From: Paenibacillus gorillae | Lineage (GTDB): Bacteria > Bacillota > Bacilli > Paenibacillales > Paenibacillaceae | Length of the DNA stretch: 60,823 bases | Reading direction: 5' to 3' | NCBI RefSeq assembly: GCF_000513275.1 | Contig: NZ_CBVJ010000050.1 | Coordinates: forward strand, 1 to 60,823 | Shown here: positions 17,638 to 27,012 of the stretch, piece by piece | Position numbering within the stretch: position 1 is the first letter of the stretch | How the letters are laid out: each line of letters opens with the position of its first letter | Position numbers and translations under genes: made by a program | Notes under the pieces: model-generated | The model's database searches: none | Told to the model about the DNA's origin: nothing | Seen by the model: the letters and a program-made list of their open reading frames with translations, nothing else

Positions 17638-17653
17638 GTCGGTTCGGTATTTT
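17608..17653 (-). terminator. terminator of the acetyltransferase gene
   Basis: AAAATACC and GGTATTTT pair, then AACC with GGTT and GCTT with AAGT, with single mismatches between. A T-rich run follows on the minus strand. It encloses the hrcA promoter. Confidence 0.6.
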
Positions 17654-17686
17654 GGCCTGCCATCCCGTTTTCACACGGCTATTCAT

Positions 17687-18166
17687 CTATTCGATCAGCA
17701 CCCGCAGCACCGCAATTTCATCGCAGGCATGCTGCTTCGGACAATTCACACAATCCGTCCATACTTTCTCCGGAAAAATCTCTTTGTCAACGATACTGAA
17801 GCCATTCCGCAAAAAGAACGGAACCGCATAGGTCAACGCCATAATTTTCGGAATGCCTTGCTCTATGGCTTGCGCAATAAGAAAGTCGACCAGCTTGCTG
17901 CCAATGCCAAGTCCTTTATAGCCTTCTGTCATGCCAAGCGAGCGAATTTCCACAAGCTCAGAACCGAGCCGGGTGAGCGCGCCGCAGCCGACAACCTCTT
18001 GTCCGACCTCCGCTACAACGAAGGTTGAGATCTGACGCAGGAGCGCCTCCTTCGACCTGGGCAACATGATTCCCTGTTCCGCGTAGCCTTTAATTAATTC
18101 AAATAACGTATCCACATCGTCCGCTGTCGCGACTCTGCATACTGCCTGCAAACTTTCCGTTGCCAT
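17687..18166 (-). CDS. ArgA-like GNAT N-acetyltransferase
   Basis: A single-domain acetyltransferase of 159 aa. Acetyl-CoA motif A is GYKGLGIGSKLV. The surrounding sequence (GIMLPRSKEALL near the start, EIRSLGM, IMALTYAVPFFLRNGF and KVWTDCVNCPKQHACDEIAV at the end) is the signature of short ArgA-type N-acetylglutamate synthases, with a Cys-rich C-terminal loop. It may therefore acetylate glutamate or a related amino acid. The ATG at 18166 is preceded by a GTG codon and a GGAG-containing region, so the start is uncertain by a codon. It is a stand-alone gene between hemW and hrcA. Confidence 0.8.
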   Translation of the reverse strand: MATESLQAVCRVATADDVDTLFELIKGYAEQGIMLPRSKEALLRQISTFVVAEVGQEVVGCGALTRLGSELVEIRSLGMTEGYKGLGIGSKLVDFLIAQAIEQGIPKIMALTYAVPFFLRNGFSIVDKEIFPEKVWTDCVNCPKQHACDEIAVLRVLIE

Positions 18167-18260
18167 CACTCCGCCTTCGCCTCCACCCGGTGCATATTTA
18201 ATCTATTGAATAAATATACAGCGGTACGCATGTTTTTTCAAGAGGCAATTTCACAAAAAT

Positions 18261-19445
18261 TTAGCGGGAAGCTTCCTCTTCCAAGCCGATAAAAGAGCCA
18301 AACACGTCATTGCCGAATAAAACGCCTTTTTCCGTCAGTCTGTAGCCATAATCATCAGCCTCTTCAATGCGTTCCAGCAAGCCGTCTTTCAACAGCTTAT
18401 CGATAATCGGCCCGAAAATCTGCTCCAGCGTCTTGCCCGGAAACTGCTTGGCAAAGCTCGAGGCGCGTACGCCTTCAAGCAGCCGCAAGCCAACCATCAT
18501 AAAGTCCTCGATCGCCTCCAGCTCGGATACCGCATTCGTCTCCAGCCGCGGAAGCTTCGTCTGCGTATAATCAATATAAGGCTGAACGCCTTTTACATTA
18601 ATATGACGCTCTCTGCCCGCATAGCCATGAGCTCCGGCTCCCAGTCCATAATACGGTTGATTACGCCAGTACGTGGAGTTGTGACGGCCCTCATAGCCAG
18701 GACGGGCGAAGTTGCTGATCTCGTAATGCTGATATCCTGCGCCCTTCAGACGATCCATTAAATGGGTATACATCGAGAACTCTTCATCCTCCGACGGCAG
18801 CGGCAGCTCGTCCCGCTGATAGAGCTTATGGAACAGCGTGTTTTCTTCTACCTTCAAGCTGTATAGCGAATAATGCGGAAGATCGAGCGCCAACGCTTTC
18901 TCGACACTGTCCTCCAGCGTCTCCACCGTTTGACCCGGCAAGCCGAACATCAAGTCGATCGATAAATTCGTAAAGCCCGCTGCACGAGCGTTCTCCAGAC
19001 TTCGATATACATCGTCTACATTATGAATCCGTCCGATCTTCTCCAGCAAAGCGTTGTTGAACGACTGTACGCCAAAGCTGATCCGGTTCACCCCGCCTGC
19101 GAACATCGCAGCAAGCTTATCGGGATCTGTCGTGCCTGGATTGGCTTCCATCGTAAACTCCACTTGCTCGGACAGCGGGAAATGCCGCTTGACCGAAGCC
19201 AGGAAGCGTTCCATTTGCGGAGGGGTCAGCACCGTAGGGGTACCGCCTCCAACAAAGACCGTATCAATCATTTGCGGCGGCATCGCAGCGGTCGTCATGA
19301 CCATCTCTCTTTCGAGCGCATCCAAGTAATCGTCGACCGGCTGGCCTTTAAGCACATAAGAAGTGAAATCACAATAGTGGCACTTATTCGTACAAAACGG
19401 GATATGAATGTAAAGCGCCCTCGGCGCTGTATGAATCGCAGTCAT
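18261..19445 (-). CDS. hemW: HemW heme chaperone (radical SAM)
   Basis: A radical-SAM protein of 394 aa with IPFCTNKCHYCDF (CxxxCxxC) near its N-terminus, GGGTPT after it and a C-terminal HemN-like domain. Proteins of this length that follow lepA are HemW, a heme-binding chaperone formerly called HemN and lacking coproporphyrinogen dehydrogenase activity. The ATG at 19445 is chosen for GAGGAGG 7 bp upstream. It may be partly separated from lepA by the terminator at 19507-19554. Confidence 0.92.
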   Translation of the reverse strand: MTAIHTAPRALYIHIPFCTNKCHYCDFTSYVLKGQPVDDYLDALEREMVMTTAAMPPQMIDTVFVGGGTPTVLTPPQMERFLASVKRHFPLSEQVEFTMEANPGTTDPDKLAAMFAGGVNRISFGVQSFNNALLEKIGRIHNVDDVYRSLENARAAGFTNLSIDLMFGLPGQTVETLEDSVEKALALDLPHYSLYSLKVEENTLFHKLYQRDELPLPSEDEEFSMYTHLMDRLKGAGYQHYEISNFARPGYEGRHNSTYWRNQPYYGLGAGAHGYAGRERHINVKGVQPYIDYTQTKLPRLETNAVSELEAIEDFMMVGLRLLEGVRASSFAKQFPGKTLEQIFGPIIDKLLKDGLLERIEEADDYGYRLTEKGVLFGNDVFGSFIGLEEEASR

Positions 19446-19500
19446 TGCAAGTCCTCCTCTCTTATCCAACAGCCGCGATGCGGCTTTATCCTCTATAACA

Positions 19501-19554
19501 ATAAAACGACAGGCTTACGGGGAGGCCGCAATCTGCTCTCCTGTAAGCCTGTCG
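19501..19554 (-). terminator. terminator between lepA and hemW
   Basis: A 12-bp stem, CGACAGGCTTAC with GTAAGCCTGTCG, has further AGGAG/CTCC pairing inside the loop and TTTTAT after it on the minus strand. Confidence 0.75.
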
Positions 19555-19570
19555 ATTGTATGCCTTAGGT

Positions 19571-21388
19571 TTAATCCTCGTCGATCTTCAGAACCGCCAT
19601 GAACGCTTCCTGCGGCACCTCAACGCTGCCGACCTGCTTCATGCGCTTCTTGCCTTCCTTCTGCTTGTCGAGCAGCTTCCGCTTCCGGCTGATGTCGCCG
19701 CCATAACATTTGGCCAATACGTTTTTACGCATCGCTTTAACTGTCTCTCTGGCAATGACCTTCGTACCGATTGAAGCCTGAACAGGCACTTCGAACATTT
19801 GACGCGGAATCAACTCTTTCATCTTCTGGCAAATAATCCGTCCGCGGTGATAAGCACGGTCGCGGTGAACGATAACGGACAAGGCGTCAACCTGTTCGCT
19901 GTTGAGCATAATGTCCATTTTGACCAGATTGGAACGACGGTAACCCGATAATTCATAATCGAAGGACGCATAGCCTTTCGTGCTGGATTTCAATTGATCG
20001 AAGAAATCGTACACGATTTCCGACAATGGAATCTCATACGTGAGCGTAACGCGGTTCGTATCCAAGTATTCCATATTAACGAATTCGCCGCGTTTGCCTT
20101 GGCAAAGCTCCATAATGGCGCCAACAAAATCATTAGGCACAATAATAGCTGCTTTAACATAGGGCTCTTCGACATATTCCAGCTTGCCCGCTTCCGGATA
20201 GTTGGACGGATTGTCGATATCAATAACCGTTCCGTTCGTCAGTGTCACGCGGTAAATAACGCTTGGTGCTGTCGTAATGAGCGGAATGTTGAATTCACGC
20301 TCAATACGTTCCTGAATAATCTCCATGTGGAGCAGTCCGAGGAAGCCGCAGCGGAAGCCGAAGCCAAGCGCCGTAGACGTCTCCGGCTCATAGCGGAGAG
20401 AGGCGTCATTAAGCTCCAGCTTTTCCAGCGCTTCGCGAAGGTCGTTGTAGTCCTGAGTCTCAATGGGATACAGACCGCAGAATACCATCGGATTGATCTT
20501 CCGGTAGCCCGGCAGCGCCTCAGGTGCAGGACGCTTCGCCTCCGTAATCGTATCACCGACGCGCGTATCCTTCACATTCTTGATGCCTGCGACAACAAAT
20601 CCAACATCGCCAACCGCCAGCTCGTCTACAATCGACATGCGCGGCTTGAATGCACCTACTTCAATAACTTCGAATTCAGCACCCGTCGCCATGAAGCGGA
20701 TTTTTTTGCCCGCCTTGATGCTGCCGTCAATAACCCGTACATAAACGATTACCCCTTTGTAAGGATCGTAGTGCGAGTCAAAAATGAGCGCCTTGAGCGG
20801 GTTGTCCGGATCACCTGTCGGTGCTGGAACCTTCTGAACAACCTGCTCCAAAATTTCCTTAATGCCAATGCCTGCTTTAGCCGAAGCAAGAACAGCATCG
20901 CTTGCATCCAGACCAATTACATCCTCAATCTCTTGCTTGACACGCTCCGGTTCAGCGCTTGGCAGGTCGATCTTATTGATTACAGGCAGTATTTCAAGGT
21001 TGCTCTCCAGAGCCAAATATACGTTAGCCAGCGTCTGCGCTTCAATCCCTTGCGCCGCATCAACGACAAGCAGTGCGCCTTCGCAGGCCGCCATGCTTCG
21101 CGATACTTCATAAGTGAAGTCGACATGTCCCGGCGTATCAATCAAATTGAGCAAATATTCTTCGCCGTCATCCGCCTTGTATGTAAGACGAACGGCTTGC
21201 AGCTTTATCGTAATGCCGCGTTCCCGCTCCAAATCCATTTGGTCCAGTACCTGCTCCTGCATCTCACGCGAGGTCAAAGCCCCGGTAAACTCGAGAATAC
21301 GGTCCGCAAGCGTAGACTTGCCATGGTCAATATGAGCAATAATTGAAAAATTTCTTATTTTCTTTTGCCGGTCACGAACGTCAGTCAT
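19571..21388 (-). CDS. lepA: elongation factor 4 (LepA)
   Basis: A translational GTPase of 605 aa that acts on the ribosome during initiation or back-translocation. The G domain shows [24 protein letters not shown] and [11 protein letters not shown]-like domains follow, then the LepA-specific C-terminal domain with [20 protein letters not shown]. The ATG at 21388 ([17 protein letters not shown]) is preferred over an upstream in-frame ATG on family length; its ribosome-binding site is weak. It lies in the order spoIIP, yqxA-like gene, lepA, hemW, as in B. subtilis. Confidence 0.97.
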   Translation of the reverse strand: MTDVRDRQKKIRNFSIIAHIDHGKSTLADRILEFTGALTSREMQEQVLDQMDLERERGITIKLQAVRLTYKADDGEEYLLNLIDTPGHVDFTYEVSRSMAACEGALLVVDAAQGIEAQTLANVYLALESNLEILPVINKIDLPSAEPERVKQEIEDVIGLDASDAVLASAKAGIGIKEILEQVVQKVPAPTGDPDNPLKALIFDSHYDPYKGVIVYVRVIDGSIKAGKKIRFMATGAEFEVIEVGAFKPRMSIVDELAVGDVGFVVAGIKNVKDTRVGDTITEAKRPAPEALPGYRKINPMVFCGLYPIETQDYNDLREALEKLELNDASLRYEPETSTALGFGFRCGFLGLLHMEIIQERIEREFNIPLITTAPSVIYRVTLTNGTVIDIDNPSNYPEAGKLEYVEEPYVKAAIIVPNDFVGAIMELCQGKRGEFVNMEYLDTNRVTLTYEIPLSEIVYDFFDQLKSSTKGYASFDYELSGYRRSNLVKMDIMLNSEQVDALSVIVHRDRAYHRGRIICQKMKELIPRQMFEVPVQASIGTKVIARETVKAMRKNVLAKCYGGDISRKRKLLDKQKEGKKRMKQVGSVEVPQEAFMAVLKIDED

Positions 21389-21479
21389 GCCTAACCCCCA
21401 CACAGTCCAATATTCCATCTATTATATCAGTTTGGAGGATTGCCAGCAATGAGCATTACATAATACACTTCAGCAGCGG

Positions 21480-21914
21480 CTAGTTGGTCACAGAATCGAA
21501 CAGAGAAACGACAAATTTAATGCCGCCTGTCGTAACGGATTGCAGAAAGCCGGAGGTACCGTCTGCCAGCTTGTTGACGGCAGGCTCATGCGCTCTGCCG
21601 TCAATGCCGGGAAGCCTTTCCCTGCGGCTGCCGCGCTCTGCGATTTCTCTAACTTCGGCCAGCTCCTTCTCCAGTTTGGCGATCTTCTTCTCGGCAGCAG
21701 CCGACATACCGGAAGAGGAAGGCGCGCTGCCGTCAATAACGCCTTCATCGCTTGAGCCAGCGGAATGTGCTGACGGCAATGTAACGGACGTTTGGCCGCC
21801 CTCGATTGGCCCATAAATCCGCTCGATGCCGGATTGCGACATTTCCATCGCATACAGAACGATAAACACAAGAGCTCCCCCCAGTATGGCCCACTTTATC
21901 GCGCTCCGTTTCAT
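21480..21914 (-). CDS. single-pass membrane protein in the yqxA position
   Basis: A 144-aa protein with one N-terminal membrane helix (WAILGGALVFIVLYAMEM), a Ser/Gly-rich linker, a short coiled coil (AAEKKIAKLEKELAEVREIA) and a C-terminal hydrophobic patch. It occupies the position of B. subtilis yqxA between spoIIP and lepA; similarity was not tested. GAGGGGG lies 7 bp before the ATG at 21914, and spoIIP ends 14 bp upstream, so co-expression during sporulation is likely. Function unknown. Confidence 0.75.
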   Translation of the reverse strand: MKRSAIKWAILGGALVFIVLYAMEMSQSGIERIYGPIEGGQTSVTLPSAHSAGSSDEGVIDGSAPSSSGMSAAAEKKIAKLEKELAEVREIAERGSRRERLPGIDGRAHEPAVNKLADGTSGFLQSVTTGGIKFVVSLFDSVTN

Positions 21915-21928
21915 ATCCAAGCCCCCTC

Positions 21929-23155
21929 TTAGCTTTTTGGTGCGGTTACCTTCTCCGCGTCCCAATAAATGTCGGCAATAATTTTGGCCAGCACATCTGC
22001 CGTCCGATAGCTTTCTTGCAGCGTGTTGTCAACGCCGCCGATCTCAATCAGAACGCTGTCCTCGGCAAGTGATTGATTGTACTCGCCGTTGCCGGTAGCG
22101 GCCGTCTTGCCATAGATTCCTCTTGAAATCCCTGGATATTGTTTCTCGAGCTCATCGTGAATTTGGGTAGCGAACGTTTCGTTTTGCTGCCAGTCCGGAT
22201 TTTTATGACCGATGATGAAGTAGACCTGCGCATAGCTTTTGCCGCCGATGTCAACCGTCGTATATTTTCTCTTTTGCGAATCGCGGTGGATATCAAAGAA
22301 AAACTTCAGATCTTTGCTGCTTGCCATCGCTTCCTTAACCGTCTTCATCGAATACTTATAGGAAAGCTCCCAGCGGTAATCCTTAATAGCTGTCGGGTAG
22401 TCCGTGTCGGAATGCATCGCCCCAACACCCTGCTCTTCTAGCTTGGAAGCGAGTCGTTTGCCAACCAGCGTAATATTTTTCGTATCGGAGTTAGGATCCT
22501 TAGCCGTACCCTTCAGCTCCGGATACCAGGATTCGCGATTATGGGAATGATAGATGAAGGCGATTTTACGTCCGTTCGTCGAATGTCCGCCAATATTCGG
22601 TTCAGGATCAGGCGTTTCGGTCGGCTCAGGTGTCTGGACGGGAGGCGTCGTCGGATCATCAGGATTGGCAGGATCAGGCCCCGCAACTTCGCTTCCATCC
22701 CCTTCACCGGGGATCGGGACATTGTCTTCAGGGCCGATTGCCGTATCCGTACCAACACCTTTGCGGATTAGAAACGATTTACTCGCGCCCATGCCAGGAA
22801 TCTCTCCCGCAAGCAGACTCTTGGGATCGCTTGGATTAATATCAGTCATCAGCCGAATAAGAAAGCTGCTAATTTGTTTATTATTCAACGGCTCCGATTT
22901 CGTCTCGCTTTGAAAAGCAGGCATCTCCATCTCCAGCATGTCCCCAAAAAGACCGCTTGAAACAGCTGCCGCAAATCCTTTCATCGAAGATATCGGCGCT
23001 GCGTCCGACCGTTGATGCGCCATACCGGCCATTCCGATCGCAACAAAAAACAGCATCGAGCTGAACGACAAGATGGCAAACGTTTTTCCCGTCACAAGCA
23101 ATTGGCGCAGCCTTCTGCTCTCCCGCGCAACATCGAGCAACATAATTCGTCTCAT
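21929..23155 (-). CDS. spoIIP: stage II sporulation protein P
   Basis: SpoIIP is the membrane-anchored amidase and endopeptidase that, with SpoIID and SpoIIM, degrades septal peptidoglycan during engulfment. The 408-aa protein has an N-terminal membrane helix (residues ~27-47), a Pro/Asp-rich linker (~165-195) and a C-terminal amidase domain with AFIYHSHNRESWYP, FFDIHRDSQ and SVLIEIGGVDNTLQE, which hold the zinc-binding His and Glu residues. GGGAGGT precedes the ATG. It lies downstream of gpr, as in other Bacillales, but a terminator-like hairpin separates the two. Confidence 0.95.
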   Translation of the reverse strand: MRRIMLLDVARESRRLRQLLVTGKTFAILSFSSMLFFVAIGMAGMAHQRSDAAPISSMKGFAAAVSSGLFGDMLEMEMPAFQSETKSEPLNNKQISSFLIRLMTDINPSDPKSLLAGEIPGMGASKSFLIRKGVGTDTAIGPEDNVPIPGEGDGSEVAGPDPANPDDPTTPPVQTPEPTETPDPEPNIGGHSTNGRKIAFIYHSHNRESWYPELKGTAKDPNSDTKNITLVGKRLASKLEEQGVGAMHSDTDYPTAIKDYRWELSYKYSMKTVKEAMASSKDLKFFFDIHRDSQKRKYTTVDIGGKSYAQVYFIIGHKNPDWQQNETFATQIHDELEKQYPGISRGIYGKTAATGNGEYNQSLAEDSVLIEIGGVDNTLQESYRTADVLAKIIADIYWDAEKVTAPKS

Positions 23156-23299
23156 AATGACCTCCCGCCGTTGTCCATAGGTTAGATGCTATTAATCTAT
23201 GAACTTCAGGGAGCTGATAGAACCGAATATATGAATATACTGCAGATGAAATTTTAATAGATTCATATACAGATTGATCCAAGCAGATGCCGGCACAGC

Positions 23300-23341
23300 A
23301 AAAAACCGACGTTGGCCGTATGCTGTCGCAACGGGCGTCGG
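23300..23341 (-). terminator. terminator of gpr
   Basis: On the minus strand CCGACG-ccc-GTTG pairs with CAACGTCGG, and six Ts follow. Confidence 0.75.
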
Positions 23342-23369
23342 CGGGATTGTTCGTGGGATTGCTGACCGG

Positions 23370-24374
23370 CTAGTGTGTATAGGCGGCTACGTTATCTGTA
23401 TCTACCGCGTCATGCAAGGCGGCATTCAAGCCGCTGGCGATAATATTGGCGATATCCTCGATGAATTGATCGATTTCTTTAGGCGTCACTAGCAGATCGT
23501 GGCCGATCGGATGAAGCACTTCTTTTACAAGCTGCAGACGCTCCCGCTCATCCATCTGGTTCATGAGACCAAACACTTGATTATTATCCGCTTTGTTAGC
23601 CGCCATATGGCCGCGCATCAGATCGATGGCACTGTTGACGATCGTCGACGCATATACGACGGTTGGAACGCCTATCGCAATGACCGGGACGCCCAAAATA
23701 TCCTTCGTCAGCCCTTTCCGCTTATTGCCGATCCCAGAGCCAGGGTGAATTCCGATGTCGGCAATTTGAATCGTTGTATTGACGCGCTCCAACGACCGGG
23801 ATGCCAATGCATCAATTGCAATCACGACATCCGGATTCGTCTTCTCGACGATACCATGTACAATTTCACTGGATTCAATACCTGTAATGCCAAGCACACC
23901 AGGAGCAACGGCGCTGACTGCGCGATATCCGGGCGCCACTTGATCGGGCATAAGCTCGAAGAACTGACGGGTAACCATCACATTCTCCACGACGAGCGGC
24001 CCAAGCGCATCCGGCGTAACGTTCCAGTTGCCTAAACCGACGATTAGTACTTTCGCTGTCTTACCTACACCTACACGCTGCAAAAATGCTTCGAAATGTT
24101 TGGCGAAATGCGTAGCCACCCGGTCCTGAAGCTCCGTATCCTGATTGCGAAGCTCAGGCACCTCCAGCGTTACATAATTGCCCAGTACTTTGCCTATAGC
24201 CTGCGAGCCCTGCTCATTTTGCACCTCAAGCTCAGTAATCGTAATGCCATTATCCTCAAAAGTTTTGGATACGATACCCGGTATCGAGCCGCCGCCTGAC
24301 TGTTCCGCGATCTCCTTTGCCTCCAGCGCCAGATCGGTGCGTACATTATATTGCTGCAAGTCCAGATTACTCAC
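23370..24374 (-). CDS. gpr: germination protease GPR
   Basis: GPR degrades small acid-soluble spore proteins at germination (peptidase family A25). The 334-aa protein begins MSNLDLQQYNVRTDLALEAK. The VRTD/LALE segment matches the known self-processing site that turns the zymogen into active enzyme, which would remove about 14 residues. The start is GTG at 24374 with AAGGGAG about 12 bp upstream, somewhat far. It is divergent from rpsT, as in B. subtilis. Confidence 0.95.
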   Translation of the reverse strand: MSNLDLQQYNVRTDLALEAKEIAEQSGGGSIPGIVSKTFEDNGITITELEVQNEQGSQAIGKVLGNYVTLEVPELRNQDTELQDRVATHFAKHFEAFLQRVGVGKTAKVLIVGLGNWNVTPDALGPLVVENVMVTRQFFELMPDQVAPGYRAVSAVAPGVLGITGIESSEIVHGIVEKTNPDVVIAIDALASRSLERVNTTIQIADIGIHPGSGIGNKRKGLTKDILGVPVIAIGVPTVVYASTIVNSAIDLMRGHMAANKADNNQVFGLMNQMDERERLQLVKEVLHPIGHDLLVTPKEIDQFIEDIANIIASGLNAALHDAVDTDNVAAYTH

Positions 24375-24580
24375 GATAATGTCTGTCTCCCTTCAAAGAA
24401 GTGCGAAGTTTCTTCCGTTATTGTTTGCAAGAGGCGGCATTTCATACTTTCACCTTCGACATCCTTCCAGCTCTTGCTTTTAAGACGTACGCATGGTAAT
24501 ATATTTTAAGTTGTTTACTTAGAATAGAACCAACTTACGCACTATGCTTTTTCGGCAAACTATGTAGGAGGTGAAACTCG

Positions 24581-24853
24581 ATGCCAAACATTAAATCCGC
24601 AATCAAACGCGTTAAAACGAGCGAAAAACGTCGCGCTTTGAACGCTTCCCAAAAATCCGCGCTTCGTACGGCTGTTAAATCTGCTGACCAAGCAATCGCT
24701 GGCACTGATGTAGACGCAGCTAAAGCTGCTCTCGTCGCTGCAACGAAAAAATTGGACAAAGCGGTTACTAAAGGCCTGATTCATAAAAATGCGGCTTCCC
24801 GCAAAAAATCTCGTCTTGCTAAAAAGCTGAACGCCCTTTCGGCACAAGCTTAA
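24581..24853 (+). CDS. rpsT: ribosomal protein S20
   Basis: A 90-aa basic protein that binds 16S rRNA in the body of the 30S subunit. [20 protein letters not shown] and the C-terminal [15 protein letters not shown] are diagnostic. AGGAGGTGA precedes the ATG. A TAGAAT (24520-24525) may be its -10 element, but no good -35 is visible. It is monocistronic, ending in a strong terminator. Confidence 0.98.
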   Translation: MPNIKSAIKRVKTSEKRRALNASQKSALRTAVKSADQAIAGTDVDAAKAALVAATKKLDKAVTKGLIHKNAASRKKSRLAKKLNALSAQA

Positions 24854-24872
24854 TAAGCGACACCGCTTCACG

Positions 24873-24917
24873 AAAAGGCTTCACATCCCGGGTTACCGGA
24901 GTGTGAAGCCTTTTTTT
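24873..24917 (+). terminator. terminator of rpsT
   Basis: AAAAGGCTTCACA pairs with TGTGAAGCC and the T run, with inner pairing of TCC and GGA, then seven Ts. Confidence 0.92.
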
Positions 24918-25745
24918 ATTTTGATTGAATCGAGCACAAGTTGTAAGGGATTAGCAGTAAATGCGGTTGTTTCTGCGCAGAAGAAAAGAGCATAGCTGGC
25001 TGCTAGGCTCTGATTGGCGTGAGACGGGATTGGCGTTGTTTATTGCTTAGATAGAATCTGCTGTGAAAACTTTATCTTAGGGGATAATCGCTCTCCCTTA
25101 GCTATATGTATGCATGATGTACCGCCATCTATTTTGGCATCCAACATGTAATCGACCACCGTCATGTAACGCCACATCATGCGCTGGGAGCCATTTTCGC
25201 TCATTTTGTTACGAAGCTGGACTATTGAGGTGGCAAGGTAACAAAACCACGGTTTGACCGCCGACGTGCGGCCGAACCCACGTGCCGCGACGGCACCGCT
25301 CCTCGGGAGGCACGTGATGCAAGGTACGGAAAAATCAAAATGTAAATCTGCATGTTGTTGGCGCTTATTTCGACGATTTACTCCATCAAAATGCAAATGT
25401 GCAGTTTGATTGGCTCAAAAACCCCTTATACCCTGAAATCAGGGCATTGCAAATGTACTTTTGCATTTTGAAGGCTGTTTTGTCCTTCTTAGGCTTATCA
25501 GCTTGCACTTTTGCATTTTGATAGCGGGAGGGCGAGTGTGTAGGTGATTTTCGCATCTGAGTTCGCACTGAGAGCTGGTCGAAGTCGATCAGCACAACTT
25601 GACCGTTCCCTTGCTTGATGCAACATTTAGAGCTGGTACTTATTCTGCTTATTTGCTGGACGCTCGAGAAGATACAAAGATCGTTGAGAACTTCCTAACA
25701 TGCCGGTTTTTCGACACTCTAAACAAGCATAGCTGCAGCTGATTG
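24918..25745. other. intergenic region, rpsT to holA
   Basis: About 830 bp without a convincing gene. The last third holds palindromic element A (25335-25521). A 118-codon frame on the minus strand (25040-25396) starts inside that element and has no ribosome-binding site. Part of it reads like protein (AVKPWFCYLATSIVQLRNKM), so a decayed coding remnant is possible, but I cannot name a family. Confidence 0.5.
25335..25521. repeat. composite palindromic element A (four 24-bp units)
   Basis: Four related 24-bp units of the form TCAAAATG-8 bp-CATTTTGA start at 25335, 25386, 25448 and 25498 (spacing 51, 62, 50). Units 1 and 2 are reverse complements of units 4 and 3 (18/24 and 19/24 matches), so the 187 bp can fold as one long hairpin or as four small ones. 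The spacing matches element B, and the linkers of A and B are recognisably similar. No open reading frame or T tract is attached. Family unknown to me. Confidence 0.8.
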
Positions 25746-26786
25746 CTACGCCCCTTGCCCTTGCTTCGTTCCAAGCGCCAGTAAGTAGAGTTCAAGACCT
25801 AACACTTTATCTACAGCACCGGTTTTCATCCGGTAATCCAGATCGGCAATGGATGCGAGCAGTACGCCAAGACGCGGTACGGCAAACTTACGGCTTTTCT
25901 CAGCCGCCAGCTTAACCGCATAAGGATGGAGACCCAGTTGTCCCGCCATCTGCTGCGGCGTATAGCGATGCTGCTCCAGCTCTTTAATTTGCAGCATGAT
26001 TCGAAGCTGTCTTGCGATAAGGGCTGCGATTTTAATCGGCTCCTCACGCCGTAATAACAGAGAACGATAAAGACGCAGCGCTTTATCAACCTGCAGCTCC
26101 GCAATTGAATCTACAAGCGCAAAAACATCCTCATCAACCGTCGAGGCGGTTAACAATTCAACCTGCTCAACACCGATAACGCCGCCTTCTCCGGCATGAA
26201 GGCAAAGCTTGTCCATTTCAATCGCCAGCTGCTGCATATGTGCGCCTACCCGGGCAAGCAATAAATCAGCCGCGTCTGGAGTCATTTTACGATGCTGCTC
26301 TTCCGCCCGCTTCACGACCCAGCGTTTCAGCTCAGAGGCGTCAAGCTCCTGAAATGGCAGTAATGCATTGCGGTCCTTCAGCATCTTAACGAGCTTCCGA
26401 CGCTCGTCCAGCTTTTCCGCATTGACGATAAATAGCATAACTGTCGTTTCAGAAGGGATATCGAGATATTGCTGCAGCCGTTCCGTCTTATGCTCCAGCT
26501 TCCCGCCCTCTTTGCCTCCAGCAGCAAATACGGACGCGTCCTTGACGATAACAAGCTTCCGCTCAACGAAAAATGGCAGCGTCTCCGCCTCCAGAGCCGC
26601 TTCTTCAATTATCGTCTCCGACGTATCGAATTTGACGATGCCAAACTCCCGCTCATCCGGTGTAAACATCGCTTCAGCCAGCGTATCGGCGAACTGCTGT
26701 ATCCGGTACCGGTCGCTGCCATAGAGCACATAGGCCGGACGAAACTTGCCGTTTTTTATTTCCTTTAACGCTTCTTTTGCATCCAT
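25746..26786 (-). CDS. holA: DNA polymerase III delta subunit
   Basis: The clamp-loader delta subunit (YqeN), 346 aa, which opens the beta clamp. It begins MDAKEALKEIKNGKFRPAYV with the family strand VLYGSDRYRIQQFAD, then an AAA+-like fold without a functional Walker A and a helical collar domain (LLRREEPIKIAALIARQLRI). The ATG at 26786 is chosen by family start and AAGGGAG upstream; the frame extends 45 codons further without motif support. Its place between rpsT and comEC is conserved in Bacillales. Confidence 0.92.
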   Translation of the reverse strand: MDAKEALKEIKNGKFRPAYVLYGSDRYRIQQFADTLAEAMFTPDEREFGIVKFDTSETIIEEAALEAETLPFFVERKLVIVKDASVFAAGGKEGGKLEHKTERLQQYLDIPSETTVMLFIVNAEKLDERRKLVKMLKDRNALLPFQELDASELKRWVVKRAEEQHRKMTPDAADLLLARVGAHMQQLAIEMDKLCLHAGEGGVIGVEQVELLTASTVDEDVFALVDSIAELQVDKALRLYRSLLLRREEPIKIAALIARQLRIMLQIKELEQHRYTPQQMAGQLGLHPYAVKLAAEKSRKFAVPRLGVLLASIADLDYRMKTGAVDKVLGLELYLLALGTKQGQGA

Positions 26787-27012
26787 TTCGCCGCTTGCTC
26801 CCTTCGTTTGCAATTGAACGGCAACAAAGGGATGTGCCTGTTCGGCCTCATCCCTTTGTCCCTGAACATCTATATAAACACCGGCAGGCAGGTCCATGGT
26901 ACCGTCCCTGCGGATGGTCATACGACGATCAAGGTTCGCCGCAGACTTCTTTGTTCTACACTATACGCGCATGAACCGAAAAGTGTGCGAATAACCTGCC
27001 GTTTTCTTCAAA

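Noticed and set aside
25040..25396. 118-codon minus-strand frame in the rpsT-holA gap
   Set aside because: Parts read like protein, but there is no ribosome-binding site, the start lies inside a palindromic repeat and I recognise no family. At most a decayed remnant.
25335..25521. CRISPR array for the regularly spaced units
   Set aside because: The units are imperfect palindromes, the linkers are related between copies and are not unique spacers, the array is mirror-symmetric, and no cas genes are present.
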